64,000 nucleotides of DNA from JAXLQL01 sp046331625 (GTDB lineage Bacteria > Acidobacteriota > Terriglobia > Bryobacterales > Bryobacteraceae). The position numbers and the translations under genes are program-made. The DNA is taken from NCBI GenBank assembly GCA_046331625.1, contig JAXLQL010000033.1:1-64000 (forward strand), written 5' to 3'. Below the pieces are notes generated by a model. That model had not been told where the DNA came from, ran no database searches, and saw only the letters and a program-made list of their open reading frames with translations. The stretch's first letter is position 1. The number at the start of each line of letters is the position of its first letter. Of the stretch, positions 15,294 to 23,791 are shown piece after piece.

Positions 15294-16526
15294 GTGATCG
15301 ACTACACTCGACCAATGGCCGCCAGGCAGGTCTACATCGTCGCGCTGCTGCTCGGCTTCAGTCTGCTCACCTACATCGATCGCACGATTCTCTCGGTTTC
15401 GGCTCCGAGCATCGTGCGCGAGTTCCACTTCAGCGAGATCGAGATGGGCTGGATCTTCTCGGCGTTCCAGATTGCCTACACGTTGGCGATGACGCCGGGC
15501 GGGCGCTGGGCCGATCGCTTCGGGCCGCGGAGGGTGCTGGCCGCGCACGGGCTCGGGTCGGGCGCGCTGACGGCTGCGTTGGCGGTGGTCTCGAGCTTTC
15601 CGCTGATGATGGCGCTGCGGGCGGGGTTCGGGGTGTTCACCGCGCCCATCTATCCGGCGGCGGGACGAATGAACTCCAACTGGATGCCGGAGCGGTTGCG
15701 CACGAGCGTGCAGAGCATCGTTCACTCTGGCGCGGGACTGGGCGGGGCGATCTCGCCGATTCTGTTCACGTGGATGATCGCGGCGCTCGGTTGGCGGGCA
15801 TCGTTCGTGGCGGCGGGCGCGGTCACGGTGGCGTTCGCGCTGCTGTGGTACGTGAGTGTCGCCGATCATCCAGCGGGTGAGCACGCGGCGGCGGCTCCAC
15901 CGCCGGCGCCGCCATCGCGATGGCGCGAGTTGCTAGGTGACCGCAATCTGCAACTGCTCACCATCGGCTTCGCCGCGCTCGACTACTTCGAATACATCTT
16001 CTTCTACTGGCTCTACTATTATCTCGGCGAGATCCGGAAGCTGCCGCAAGCGGAAACGGCCGCCTACACGACCATGCCGTTCGTGGCGTGGCTCGTAATG
16101 ATGCCGATCGGCGGCCGGCTGGCGGATGTCGCTGTTGCGCGGATGGGCGCACAACGCGGGCTTCGGGCAATGGCGATCAGCTTCGTAGCGCTCAGCGCGG
16201 GATGCTTGTTCGGAGCGCTGGCGGTGGAGCCGATCTTGGCGGTGGTAACGCTGCTCTCGCTCGCGCTCGGGTTCTGCGCGATCGCCGATGTGATTTTCTG
16301 GGCGGCGGCGATTCGCATTTCGGGGCGGCATGTGGGCGCGGCGTGCGGGATCATGAACACCGGCGGGAACCTGGGCGGCTCGCTCGCGCCGGTTTTGACG
16401 CCGCTGATCGCTTCGGCATTTGGATGGTCCGCGGGGTTGTGGGTTGGGGGAGCGGTGGCCCTGGTCGGGGTGGCGTGTTGGTTGTTCGTCGATAGCGACC
16501 AGAGGGTAGAGCTACGCGACTGGTAA
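15294..16526 (+). CDS. MFS transporter (anion:cation symporter type)
   Basis: The protein has 410 residues, with a start at GTG 15294 or, equally likely, ATG 15315 (MAARQVYIVALLLGFSLLTY). There are twelve predicted transmembrane segments. Motifs are YIDRTILSVSAPSIV at the end of helix 1 and the loop 2-3 signature GRWADRFGPRRVL (G-x-x-x-D-R-x-G-x-R-R). The overall pattern is close to the hexuronate/glucarate (ACS) branch. It should import an organic anion through the inner membrane. It is followed 10 bases later by a metallo-beta-lactamase-fold gene, so the two are probably one operon. Confidence 0.85.
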   Translation: MIDYTRPMAARQVYIVALLLGFSLLTYIDRTILSVSAPSIVREFHFSEIEMGWIFSAFQIAYTLAMTPGGRWADRFGPRRVLAAHGLGSGALTAALAVVSSFPLMMALRAGFGVFTAPIYPAAGRMNSNWMPERLRTSVQSIVHSGAGLGGAISPILFTWMIAALGWRASFVAAGAVTVAFALLWYVSVADHPAGEHAAAAPPPAPPSRWRELLGDRNLQLLTIGFAALDYFEYIFFYWLYYYLGEIRKLPQAETAAYTTMPFVAWLVMMPIGGRLADVAVARMGAQRGLRAMAISFVALSAGCLFGALAVEPILAVVTLLSLALGFCAIADVIFWAAAIRISGRHVGAACGIMNTGGNLGGSLAPVLTPLIASAFGWSAGLWVGGAVALVGVACWLFVDSDQRVELRDW

Positions 16527-16536
16527 CCTGAACTCC

Positions 16537-17388
16537 ATGCCTAGGAAACTGGTCAGGACACTGATTTGCCTCCTCATGATCGCGGCCGCGCTCGCGGGGC
16601 AGGACTCGCAAAAGAAAAAGGCGCAGAAGCGCGATTGGAACCGGCCGTTTCCGGCGCACAAGGTGATCGGCAACATCTACTCGATCGGGACGGGCGAGAT
16701 CTCCACGTTCCTGATCACGGGCGATCAGGGACACGTGCTCATCAACAGCGACTTCGAGTCGACGGTTCCCCTTTTGCGGGCGAACATCGAGAAGCTGGGA
16801 TTCAAGATGACCGACGTCAAGATCATCCTGGGTAGCCACGCGCACGGCGACCACATGGAAGCCGACGCGATGCTGAAGGAACTGACGGGAGCGCGGGTGA
16901 TGGCGATGGAGCAAGACGTTCCGGCGCTACGGAAGATGACGCCGGGCGGCAAGGCGCATCCGATCGATCGCGTGCTGAAAGACGGCGACGAGATCAAGCT
17001 CGGCGCCACCACGCTGAAAGCGCACTTGACCGCGGGGCACACCAAGGGATGCACGACGTTCAGCATGAAGACCATGGAGGCGGGCAAAAGCTACGACGCG
17101 GTGTTCGTGTGCAGCGTGGGTTGGAATCCGGGCTACGTGCTGTGGAAGAACCAGGACTATCCGCAAATCGCTGACGACTACCGGCGGAGCTTCCAGAAGT
17201 TGCGGTCACTGCATTGCGATGTCTTTCTGGCGGCGCATCCGAACTTCTACGACATGGAAGCGAAGTACCCGAAGCTCGGCAAGGGCCAGAACCCTTACAT
17301 CGATCCGGCCGGGTATGCGGCCTACATCGATTTGAAGGAGAAGCAGTTCGTAGACGAGTTCGAGCGGCAGAAGCGCGAGAACCCATAA
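16537..17388 (+). CDS. Subclass B3 metallo-beta-lactamase-fold hydrolase, exported
   Basis: The protein has 283 residues with a signal peptide (LICLLMIAAALAG). Both zinc sites are visible: H101-x-H103-x-D105-H106 (SHAHGDHMEAD), H168 in GHTKGCTTFSM and H234 in AAHPNFYDM. This HHH/DHH set, and the start WNRPFPAHKVIGNIYSIGTG, are those of the B3 branch. Environmental B3 members often hydrolyse beta-lactams weakly or strongly, so resistance is possible but not shown. It acts in the periplasm and is preceded by an MFS transporter. Confidence 0.85.
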   Translation: MPRKLVRTLICLLMIAAALAGQDSQKKKAQKRDWNRPFPAHKVIGNIYSIGTGEISTFLITGDQGHVLINSDFESTVPLLRANIEKLGFKMTDVKIILGSHAHGDHMEADAMLKELTGARVMAMEQDVPALRKMTPGGKAHPIDRVLKDGDEIKLGATTLKAHLTAGHTKGCTTFSMKTMEAGKSYDAVFVCSVGWNPGYVLWKNQDYPQIADDYRRSFQKLRSLHCDVFLAAHPNFYDMEAKYPKLGKGQNPYIDPAGYAAYIDLKEKQFVDEFERQKRENP

Positions 17389-17505
17389 TTGCGGGCAGAT
17401 CGGACACTTTGTCCGCACAATCTGACTGACCCCGGGGGAGTAGCCTTCGGACCTGATTGATTCCATTGGCGCGGCAGTTGGCAAATCGCCTGCTCACACA
17501 AGGGC

Positions 17506-19185
17506 ATGCGTAAGTGGACAATGCTGCTGGTTGCAGTAAGTTCGGCTGCCTGGTGTCAGTTCCGGCCCGGTGTGAATCAGAGGATGCTCGATCGGGTGTC
17601 GCCCGAGCTTCGTGAGATGTTGGAAGCGGGGATCGAGGGCGATGACACGCCGATGGACGTCATTGTGAAGTTCCGCGAGCAGGGCGTGACTTCGCGAAAG
17701 ACCGTGGTTTGGGGCAATCGCAACGGCTCGAGGCTGGTAGCGGCGCTCGACCTGATCGACAGCGGCGTGTATCGCGTGACGCGGGCGCAGTTGGCGGACC
17801 TGGCCGTGGATCCGGAAGTGGAGTGGATTTCGCCCGATCACGAAGTCTCCGCCAGGATGGATCGCACCAAGAAGGCCGTGCAAGCGGACTACAAGTGGGG
17901 TTTGGGCCCTTGGGGCGGCGACGGAGTAACAGTGGCTGTCATCGACAGCGGCCTTATCGACAACGAAGCGTTCCAGAGCGTCTTGAGCCGCGTCGTCGCA
18001 TCCAAGTCATTCGTACCGGGAGACACTTCCACCGTGGACGCCTACGGGCACGGCACGCACGTCACGTCGATCATCGGCGGAGACGGCTATGGACTCGACA
18101 TCTTGGGCGCGACCTACGTGGGAATGGCGCCGGGCGTGTCTCTGATCAACCTGCGTGTGCTCGACAAAGATGGATCGGGCAAAGACAGCGCCGTGATCCA
18201 AGCGTTGCAATGGGTGGTGGCCAACAAGAACCTGTACCGGATCCGCGTGGTGAACCTGTCGCTCGGCCGCCCGGTGTTTCAGAGCTACAAGACCGATCCG
18301 CTGTGCCAGGCGGTGGAAGCCGCGTGGAAGGCGGGTGTGGTGGTTGTGGTCGCGGCGGGCAATGAGGGGCGCAACAATTCTGGCAGCGTGGGGGGGTATG
18401 GAACGATTGGCGCGCCGGGCAACGATCCTTATGTGATCACAGTGGGGGCGGCGAAGACTGGGTCGACCGACAGCCGCGCGGACGATATTCCGACCACTTA
18501 CAGTTCCCGCGGTCCGACGGCGATCGATCATGTGGCGAAACCGGATCTCATCGCGCCGGGCAACCGCGTCGTGGCTCTGGGCACGGGGAAACTGAAGACG
18601 ACGTATCCGGGCAATGTGGTGAACAGCGGAGGCTACATGCAACTGAGCGGTACCAGCATGGCGGCTCCGGTGGTGAGCGGCGCGGTCGCGTTGTTGCTGT
18701 GGGACGATCCGTGGTTGACGCCCGATCAGGTGAAGATCAAGCTGATGAAGAACTCCTGGCGCGGAATGGCGCAATCGGGGTCGGTGACCGAGAACGGCAA
18801 GACATACACCTTCAAGAGCGATCTGTTCACGGTGGGCGCCGGCTACCTCGACGTGAACAAGGCGCTGAACGATTACTCGTCCGTCGTCTACACGGCGAAG
18901 CTGGCAACGTCTCCGACGGTCGCCTATGATTCGACGACGAAGAAAGTGAAGGTGGTTACGGGAAGCGGAGTGATCTGGGGCGACGCGGCGCTGCCGATCA
19001 ACGATGTTTGGGGCTCGGGCGTCGTGTGGGGCGATGGCGTGGTCTGGGGAGACGGTGTGGTGTGGGGCGACGCCGCGCTCACCGGGTTCAGCAAGATCTG
19101 GGGCACATCGGCGGTTATCGGCGGCGGCAACACCGGAGCGTTATCGAGCGAGATCAACGAGGTCTTGGCGAAAGGCGAGCAGTAG
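17506..19185 (+). CDS. Secreted subtilisin-like (S8) serine protease with WGD repeat tail
   Basis: The protein has 559 residues. The signal peptide ends near SSAAWCQ. Residues ~25-115 form an inhibitor I9-like propeptide (PMDVIVKFREQGV). The catalytic domain has D147 (VAVIDSGL), H182 (YGHGTHVTSI) and S384 (SGTSMAAPVVSG); the oxyanion Asn lies in VVAAGNEGRNN. After the protease domain, residues ~475-540 carry tandem W-G-D/S units (VWGSGVVWGDGVVWGDGVVW). This tail is a beta-like repeat seen in secreted acidobacterial proteases, probably for surface binding. Confidence 0.9.
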   Translation: MRKWTMLLVAVSSAAWCQFRPGVNQRMLDRVSPELREMLEAGIEGDDTPMDVIVKFREQGVTSRKTVVWGNRNGSRLVAALDLIDSGVYRVTRAQLADLAVDPEVEWISPDHEVSARMDRTKKAVQADYKWGLGPWGGDGVTVAVIDSGLIDNEAFQSVLSRVVASKSFVPGDTSTVDAYGHGTHVTSIIGGDGYGLDILGATYVGMAPGVSLINLRVLDKDGSGKDSAVIQALQWVVANKNLYRIRVVNLSLGRPVFQSYKTDPLCQAVEAAWKAGVVVVVAAGNEGRNNSGSVGGYGTIGAPGNDPYVITVGAAKTGSTDSRADDIPTTYSSRGPTAIDHVAKPDLIAPGNRVVALGTGKLKTTYPGNVVNSGGYMQLSGTSMAAPVVSGAVALLLWDDPWLTPDQVKIKLMKNSWRGMAQSGSVTENGKTYTFKSDLFTVGAGYLDVNKALNDYSSVVYTAKLATSPTVAYDSTTKKVKVVTGSGVIWGDAALPINDVWGSGVVWGDGVVWGDGVVWGDAALTGFSKIWGTSAVIGGGNTGALSSEINEVLAKGEQ

Positions 19186-19212
19186 CAAGGGGAAGCAACG
19201 GGGTCGTACCCG

Positions 19213-19272
19213 GCCCGGCTGCTGACGAGGCGGAGCGCGTTCCCGCCGGTCAGCAGCCGGGCTTCTACTTTC
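19213..19272 (+). terminator. Strong hairpin downstream of the S8 protease gene
   Basis: GCCCGGCTGCTGAC (19213-19226) pairs perfectly with GTCAGCAGCCGGGC (19249-19262), giving a 14-bp stem. It is followed by TTCTACTTT. It is placed right after the protease stop, as expected for its terminator. Confidence 0.65.
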
Positions 19273-19316
19273 GGGGACTGATTGCGGGTTCCTCGAGACC
19301 AGTTCCGCGGCGCGGG

Positions 19317-19661
19317 TCAGTTTGCGCTGATTTGAGGAAGCACTTCGACCGTGGCGCGCGAGGCTGGAGTCGAGCGCCGCGTTCCGTGCGCTCGCATGAG
19401 CAGGGAGCGGATATACACGACGGCGATCGCGATCACCACGAGATCGTCCAGCCAGCCGATGCCGAAGAGCATGTCGGGCACGACGTCGACTGGACTCAAG
19501 GTGTAGGCGGCACTGCCGAGGATGGCCAGGACGGATTTCGCGGCAACGCGCATTTTCCAGAGGCGAAGTGCAATCTGGGCGCCGCGCCAGAACAGCCATG
19601 CGCCGGCGGCGGCTAGGATCAAGGCCAGGAGCATCACGAGTACGAACCTCGGGTTTGACAT
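19317..19661 (-). CDS. YkvA/DUF1232 family small membrane protein
   Basis: The protein has 114 residues. An N-terminal transmembrane helix (VLVMLLALILAAAGAWLFW) is followed by the DUF1232 core: LGSAAYTLSPVDVVPDMLFG, IGWLDDLVVIAIAVVYIRSL. The SPxDxxPD...GxxDD signature is complete. Role is unknown beyond membrane association. It converges with the protease gene across the terminator hairpin. Confidence 0.8.
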   Translation of the reverse strand: MSNPRFVLVMLLALILAAAGAWLFWRGAQIALRLWKMRVAAKSVLAILGSAAYTLSPVDVVPDMLFGIGWLDDLVVIAIAVVYIRSLLMRAHGTRRSTPASRATVEVLPQISAN

Positions 19662-19921
19662 GTAGTACTCAACGGAGGGTTGGATGCATGGCCGGGGCGG
19701 TAGGTTTCATGGGGAGCTTGGTGCAGTCCCGCCTGGCGAGATCGCCGGATCCTAGCTCCCGAAGATCGCCCCCAGGATCGCGTTCCACTGCCGCGCGAAA
19801 TGGTAGGCCAGATCGGCATGACGTTGGATCTTTCGCTCCTAGATTGACGAGATCGGTTCGCGGTCGCTTATGCAAGTGGGCGCCACGCTCCGTCGAGCGT
19901 CTTAGAGAGACCAAGACTACC
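19662..19921. other. Intergenic region with a short minus-strand coding relic
   Basis: No intact gene. Between about 19830 and 19752 the minus strand reads RHADLAYHFARQWNAILGAI, FGS, stop. This looks like the end of a real protein that I cannot place, cut off upstream by a TAG. It is probably a relic. Confidence 0.3.
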
Positions 19922-20056
19922 GTGGAAGACCCTCACAAGCGATACGAACGCCGGCAGGTAATTTGGCTGCTCGTCTGGTTCGGTGTGATCGCGCTGATGG
20001 CTGCGGCTGTGATGGCGTTAGGCGCGGCACAAGCAGGGTTGTTGAAGCACCGCTGA
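19922..20056 (+). CDS. Possible 44-residue single-pass membrane protein
   Basis: From GTG 19922 the frame reads MEDPHKRYERRQVIWLLVWF, then GVIALMAAAVMALGAAQAGL, LKHR. The charged start followed by one ~24-residue hydrophobic helix and a basic end is what a genuine small membrane protein looks like. The start codon is weak and no clear ribosome binding site precedes it, so the call is tentative. Confidence 0.35.
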   Translation: MEDPHKRYERRQVIWLLVWFGVIALMAAAVMALGAAQAGLLKHR

Positions 20057-20060
20057 TTGA

Positions 20061-20290
20061 TCAGCCCCGCTTCTTGCCGACCGCAATCAACAACAGTCCC
20101 GACCACGGCAACAGCGCATCCACCCGCCGGATCAGCCATACCATCTTGTCGAACCCCTTCAGCATCGGCTTGCCCAACTGCTTCCGCCCCAGCACCCGCG
20201 ACGACAGCCACCACACCGGCTTCGAGATCTTGTTCAGGTGCTCCATCTCGGTCACCTCGAACCCAGCGCCTTCCAACAATCGCGTCATTA
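20061..20290 (-). pseudogene. Duplicated tail of the GT2-methyltransferase gene
   Basis: The minus strand encodes LLEGAGFEVTEMEHLNKISK, PVWWLSSRVLGRKQLGKPML and LPWSGLLLIAVGKKRG. This is nearly identical in protein and DNA to the last ~75 residues of the gene ending at 22288. The upstream 1.2 kb of that gene is absent. A recent segmental duplication of ~225 bp, not a gene of its own. Confidence 0.85.
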
Positions 20291-20395
20291 TCATTGACAG
20301 GGAACTGCCGATTCTGGTCGAGTGACTGGTCCAGACCTCAGCCACACCGCTTCTTCGCCGGATGCATGGTAACGCGGGTCGGCGCTGGCGGGAGA

Positions 20396-20905
20396 TCAAC
20401 GGACCGCAACAGGCGCCATCACCTCATCCAGAAACCCGTTGATGATCGGCACACCGATCTCGACCGGCGGCCCGTGACCGCCCGCGAACTGCACCCCCTC
20501 TTCGGCTCGGACAGCAAGCGAAACAAGGGAGCGACGGAAACCGCTTCCGGCGAAAGTTGGCCGTACTTGCCGTTGATCATCAGCTTCGGAACACGAACAA
20601 AGGGAGCGAATCGGAAGATGCTGAGTTGCGGATCGCCCTGATTCGTACGATGCAGCCCACCGCCGATCGTGATGAGGGCGGCATAACGGGAGTTCACGGC
20701 GGTATTGGCAAAGCAAAGGGCCCCGGGGCTTGCGTTCACGAAGGCGATCTTCCGCGAGTCGATGTCGGCGCGAGTGGCCAGGTAGTCGAGCGCCCGGTGC
20801 ATGTCCACTACGTTACGAATCAAGGCCTCGCGATCCATGGGTGCACGGCCTTCCGGCGGTGATCTGTAGGGCGGGCGCCGGACCCCGGGAGGCTGCGGAC
20901 TTGGA
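20396..20905 (-). pseudogene. Alpha/beta-hydrolase relic
   Basis: Minus-strand pieces read PMDREALIRNVVDMHRALDY, LATRADIDSRKIAFVNASPG, RYAALITIGGGL, VPKLMINGKYGQLSPEAVSV and APLFRLLSEPKR. After a frameshift they continue VQFAGGHGPPVEIGVPIING, FLDEVMAPVAVR. This is the C-terminal half of a dienelactone-hydrolase-like fold, of the type sometimes attached to acidobacterial kinases. The nucleophile elbow that should read G-x-S-x-G is NASPG here. The start is shifted out of frame near 20840. Non-functional. Confidence 0.6.
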
Positions 20906-20931
20906 CCGTGTTGACACTTCCTTTAGCCGAA

Positions 20932-21306
20932 TCACATCCCGAGAACGAAGCTGATGCGCGCCTCGACGTCTGCCATGAGGTCTGGCGTTGCGTTGCCCAT
21001 CTGGTATCTAAGCGCACGCCGGTCCAATGCGCGAACCTGGTGGCAGAGCGCAATCGACGTCTTTCCTGGGAACAGACGCGATAGGTCCACGGCATAAGGC
21101 CGGTTGAGGCGGTGAGCCTTCGTCGTAAGCGGAATCACCACGATGGTGTACTCCCTTCGCATCGACGAATCATCCGTCTGGATGATCAACACCGGGCGCG
21201 GACCTGACTGTTCGTGCCTGTCTTGCAGACCAGTGGGATCTTTCTCGAGGTGCCCGAGGTCCGCCATCCAGATCCCTCCGCGGCGAGGAACAGGTTCGGG
21301 ACTCAT
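20932..21306 (-). CDS. PemK/MazF-family toxin
   Basis: ATG 21306 is chosen because it overlaps the stop of the upstream gene (ATGA), a classic coupled arrangement. The product of 124 residues carries PRRGGIWMADLGHLEKDP, HEQSGPRPVLIIQTDD, YTIVVIPLTTK, KTSIALCHQVRALDRRAL and the C-terminal MADVEARISFVLGM. These are the strand/loop landmarks of the MazF fold (W/MADL, GxRPVLIIQ, V-V-x-P-L-T-T, HQVRALD). Such toxins cleave RNA at short motifs. The partner gene just upstream is not a known antitoxin type. Confidence 0.85.
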   Translation of the reverse strand: MSPEPVPRRGGIWMADLGHLEKDPTGLQDRHEQSGPRPVLIIQTDDSSMRREYTIVVIPLTTKAHRLNRPYAVDLSRLFPGKTSIALCHQVRALDRRALRYQMGNATPDLMADVEARISFVLGM

Positions 21307-22073
21307 GCTTCCTCGCGGGTGAGTGCGCCTGCCCACGCGTCAAGGCCGGCATTGGCGAGTTCGAGATCCTCTGGATCGGGTTCTCCCACTTCGCCCACCA
21401 TCGGGCGCAGGGGGAACAACCCCATGTGCTTCGCCATGCGGTGCGCCTCGAGCGCAAAATGCTCGCTTGCCAGCGCGAGATCGTTTGCGATCTCCGGCTT
21501 CACCTCCACGTTGTAGCGCTTCGCCGCGGCATGGATCGGCGATAACAAACATGTCGTGGCCAGACTGTAGGCGGCAATGACCGTGAACAATCGTAGAAAC
21601 TGTTGTTCATCCGCCGGCATCGGAGCGGCGGCCAGAGCTCTCGATACTTTGGCCATCGTCGAAAAGCCGAACAGCGCCGCCATGGTCGCGTCATCTCCCA
21701 CAGCCTCCGGCCCGACCTCGCGAACGAGAGTCTCCGATGCTCGATAGCCGGCCTGAGTGATTCGAGCGATGATTTCCGGCTCGAGGCCGACATGGGCTAC
21801 CATGATCTGAATCAGAGAGAGGTAATAGTGAAAGAACTTCTCGAACCGCTGGTTGAACCGCTGGCCGCACTCTGCCGGAGTAGACGCGGAAACGATCGGA
21901 TCGATGATCTCGGCTTGCATTTGTTTCACCAGCGCCCTCATGGCATCCACAAGCGCGGGCGGGAGTGTGCGGAGAAAATCGTCCTCGAGCGCTGCACTCA
22001 CCGGGGGGCCGGAAAATCCGAGGGGCATTCCCGGCGAGATTGTTGGGGGCGCAAACAACATCATCATGTCCAT
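21303..22073 (-). CDS. 256-residue helical protein, candidate antitoxin partner of the MazF-like toxin
   Basis: The start is ATG 22073 with GGAG six bases before it. The protein is predicted all-helical: PALVDAMRALVKQMQAEIID, FEKFFHYYLSLIQIMVAHVG, FLRLFTVIAAYSLATTCLLS. It ends in an acidic segment GEPDPEDLELANAGLDAWAG, ALTREEA. I do not recognise a family. Its stop overlaps the toxin's ATG, so the pair is translationally coupled; the acidic tail could be the toxin-binding part. Normal MazE-type antitoxins are only ~70-100 residues, so this would be unusual. Confidence 0.55.
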   Translation of the reverse strand: MDMMMLFAPPTISPGMPLGFSGPPVSAALEDDFLRTLPPALVDAMRALVKQMQAEIIDPIVSASTPAECGQRFNQRFEKFFHYYLSLIQIMVAHVGLEPEIIARITQAGYRASETLVREVGPEAVGDDATMAALFGFSTMAKVSRALAAAPMPADEQQFLRLFTVIAAYSLATTCLLSPIHAAAKRYNVEVKPEIANDLALASEHFALEAHRMAKHMGLFPLRPMVGEVGEPDPEDLELANAGLDAWAGALTREEA

Positions 22074-22287
22074 CGATCTCCGTCTCCAGTATATGGCCCG
22101 TCTTAGCAGTGGCGCGGACCATATGGATCTGGCTTGGGGGGGAAGCCAGCCTGGCCCGCAAGCGAGCGCGAAGCGCTACGCCGGATAGCGAACGAAGAAA
22201 TCCCGGATCCCCCGGATCGTCAGATCCGCCTGCTTGTGATCGCACGTGCCGTAGTCCTGTCCCGGAAGATGCTGCGATCGGGGGATT
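22074..22287. other. Gap with a minus-strand C-terminal relic
   Basis: From about 22280 to the TAG at 22175 the minus strand reads LPGQDYGTCDHKQADLTIRG, IRDFFVRYPA, stop. It looks like the end of a real, unidentified protein that has lost its 5' part. The rest of the gap should hold the promoter of the 256-residue gene. Confidence 0.3.
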
Positions 22288-23697
22288 TCAGCCCCGCTTC
22301 TTGCCGACCGCAATCAACGACAACCCCGACCACGGCAACAGCGCATCCACCCGCCGGATCAGCCATACCATCTTGTCGAACATCTTCAGCATCGGCTTGC
22401 CCAATTGCTTCCGGCTCAGCACTCGCGACGACAGCCACCACACCGGCTTCGAGATCTTGTTGAGGTGCTCCATCTCGGTCACCTCGAACCCAGCGCCTTC
22501 GAGCAGCTTCTTCATCTCATCGCGCGAGAAGCGGCGCTTCTGGCCGAGCGTTTGGTCGAGCGATCCATACAACCCCGGACCCTGAGGAACGAGCGCCACC
22601 AGCGTTCCGCCCGCACGCAATTGTGAGGCCGCGCTGGCCAGCGTCGTCGCCGGATCCTCGGTGAACTCGAGCACGTTGATGCACAGCACCGTGTCGAACG
22701 GACCCTCGCCATCCTGGAAATCGCCGGGCACATCCGGATCGAGCTGCCGCACGTGAACGTGCGGCGTCCGCAAGAAGCGGTTCCGAAGCGCGTGCAACGA
22801 GAGCGGATCCTTCTCGCCGGCCACCCACAACAGGCGCCGCCCCATCAGCCGCCCGGTGAGCGTCCCGATGCCCGCGCCGATCTCCAGAATGCGGTCGCCC
22901 AGGCGCGGACGCAAACGCGTCGCCATCCAGCTCACATACTGGGGAGTTCCGGTAAGGTTATTCAGGTGAAGCCGCCCGTAGGGCTGGGCGTACAAATCAT
23001 CAATCAACCAGAAGTACAGGATCGCGCCCAGCGCCTTCACGCCATCTTTCCACCCGATCTTCTTCCCCTCTTCGTAGGTGCGGCCGTGATACGAAATCGG
23101 GACCTCGTAGATCCGCAACTTCCGCTTGGCCGACTTCATCGTAATCTCGGGTTCGATGCCGAAGCGGTCACTGCGAATCGGGATGCTCTTGAGCAAATCG
23201 GTCCGGAAAACCTTGTAACAGGTCTCCATGTCGGTGAGTGACAGGTTGCTGAACATGTTCGAAAACAAGGTCAGCATCTTGTTCATATTCGAGTGGTAGA
23301 ACGGCAGCACGCGCGTCTGCTCACCCGCCAGGTACCGCGACCCGAATACCGCGTCGGCGCGCCCATCGAGCAGCGGCTTCATCAGCGCCGGATAGTCGTT
23401 CGGATCGTACTCGAGGTCGGCGTCCTGGATCAGGCAAAAATCGCCCGTCGCCTTCTGGATCGCCGTCCGCACCGCCGCGCCCTTGCCTTGGTTCACCTCA
23501 TGCCGGTGCAGCCGGATCATCGGATGCTCGGCCGCCAGCCGGTCCAGGATCGCGCTTGTTCCATCGGTGGATTTGTCATCCACCACCACTACTTCCCGCT
23601 CCATGTTCTCGGGCAGGGGAGCGCTCATCACGGCCGCCAGGCTTCGCTCCACGAGGGTCCGCTCGTTGTAGACCGGTACCAGTATCGAAAGCTTCAT
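22288..23697 (-). CDS. GT2 glycosyltransferase fused to a SAM-dependent methyltransferase
   Basis: The protein has 469 residues. Residues 1-230 form a GT-A domain of the polyprenyl-phosphate sugar transferase kind: LSILVPVYNERTLVERSLAA, VVVVDDKSTDGTS, CLIQDADLEYDPNDYPAL (the D-x-D) and FGSRYL. Residues ~245-469 form a class I methyltransferase: ILEIGAGIGTLTGRLMGR (SAM motif I), FDTVLCINVLEFTEDP (motif II/post II), then LLEGAGFEVTEMEHLNK. The natural fusion suggests transfer of a sugar to a lipid carrier coupled to methylation. Part of the 3' end is duplicated at 20.1 kb. Confidence 0.85.
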   Translation of the reverse strand: MKLSILVPVYNERTLVERSLAAVMSAPLPENMEREVVVVDDKSTDGTSAILDRLAAEHPMIRLHRHEVNQGKGAAVRTAIQKATGDFCLIQDADLEYDPNDYPALMKPLLDGRADAVFGSRYLAGEQTRVLPFYHSNMNKMLTLFSNMFSNLSLTDMETCYKVFRTDLLKSIPIRSDRFGIEPEITMKSAKRKLRIYEVPISYHGRTYEEGKKIGWKDGVKALGAILYFWLIDDLYAQPYGRLHLNNLTGTPQYVSWMATRLRPRLGDRILEIGAGIGTLTGRLMGRRLLWVAGEKDPLSLHALRNRFLRTPHVHVRQLDPDVPGDFQDGEGPFDTVLCINVLEFTEDPATTLASAASQLRAGGTLVALVPQGPGLYGSLDQTLGQKRRFSRDEMKKLLEGAGFEVTEMEHLNKISKPVWWLSSRVLSRKQLGKPMLKMFDKMVWLIRRVDALLPWSGLSLIAVGKKRG

Positions 23698-23791
23698 ATC
23701 TAGAGATTGGGGCGCGAAGAACCAGTATAATGAGAAGCGTCCAAGTCCGATCGGTTGCGCACGAGCCCCTTATCCAATAGCGGCGTATCCG

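Noticed and set aside
17401..17415. CGGAC-ACTTT-GTCCG hairpin after the metallo-beta-lactamase gene
   Set aside because: It has only a 5-bp stem and no T tract, too weak to call a terminator.
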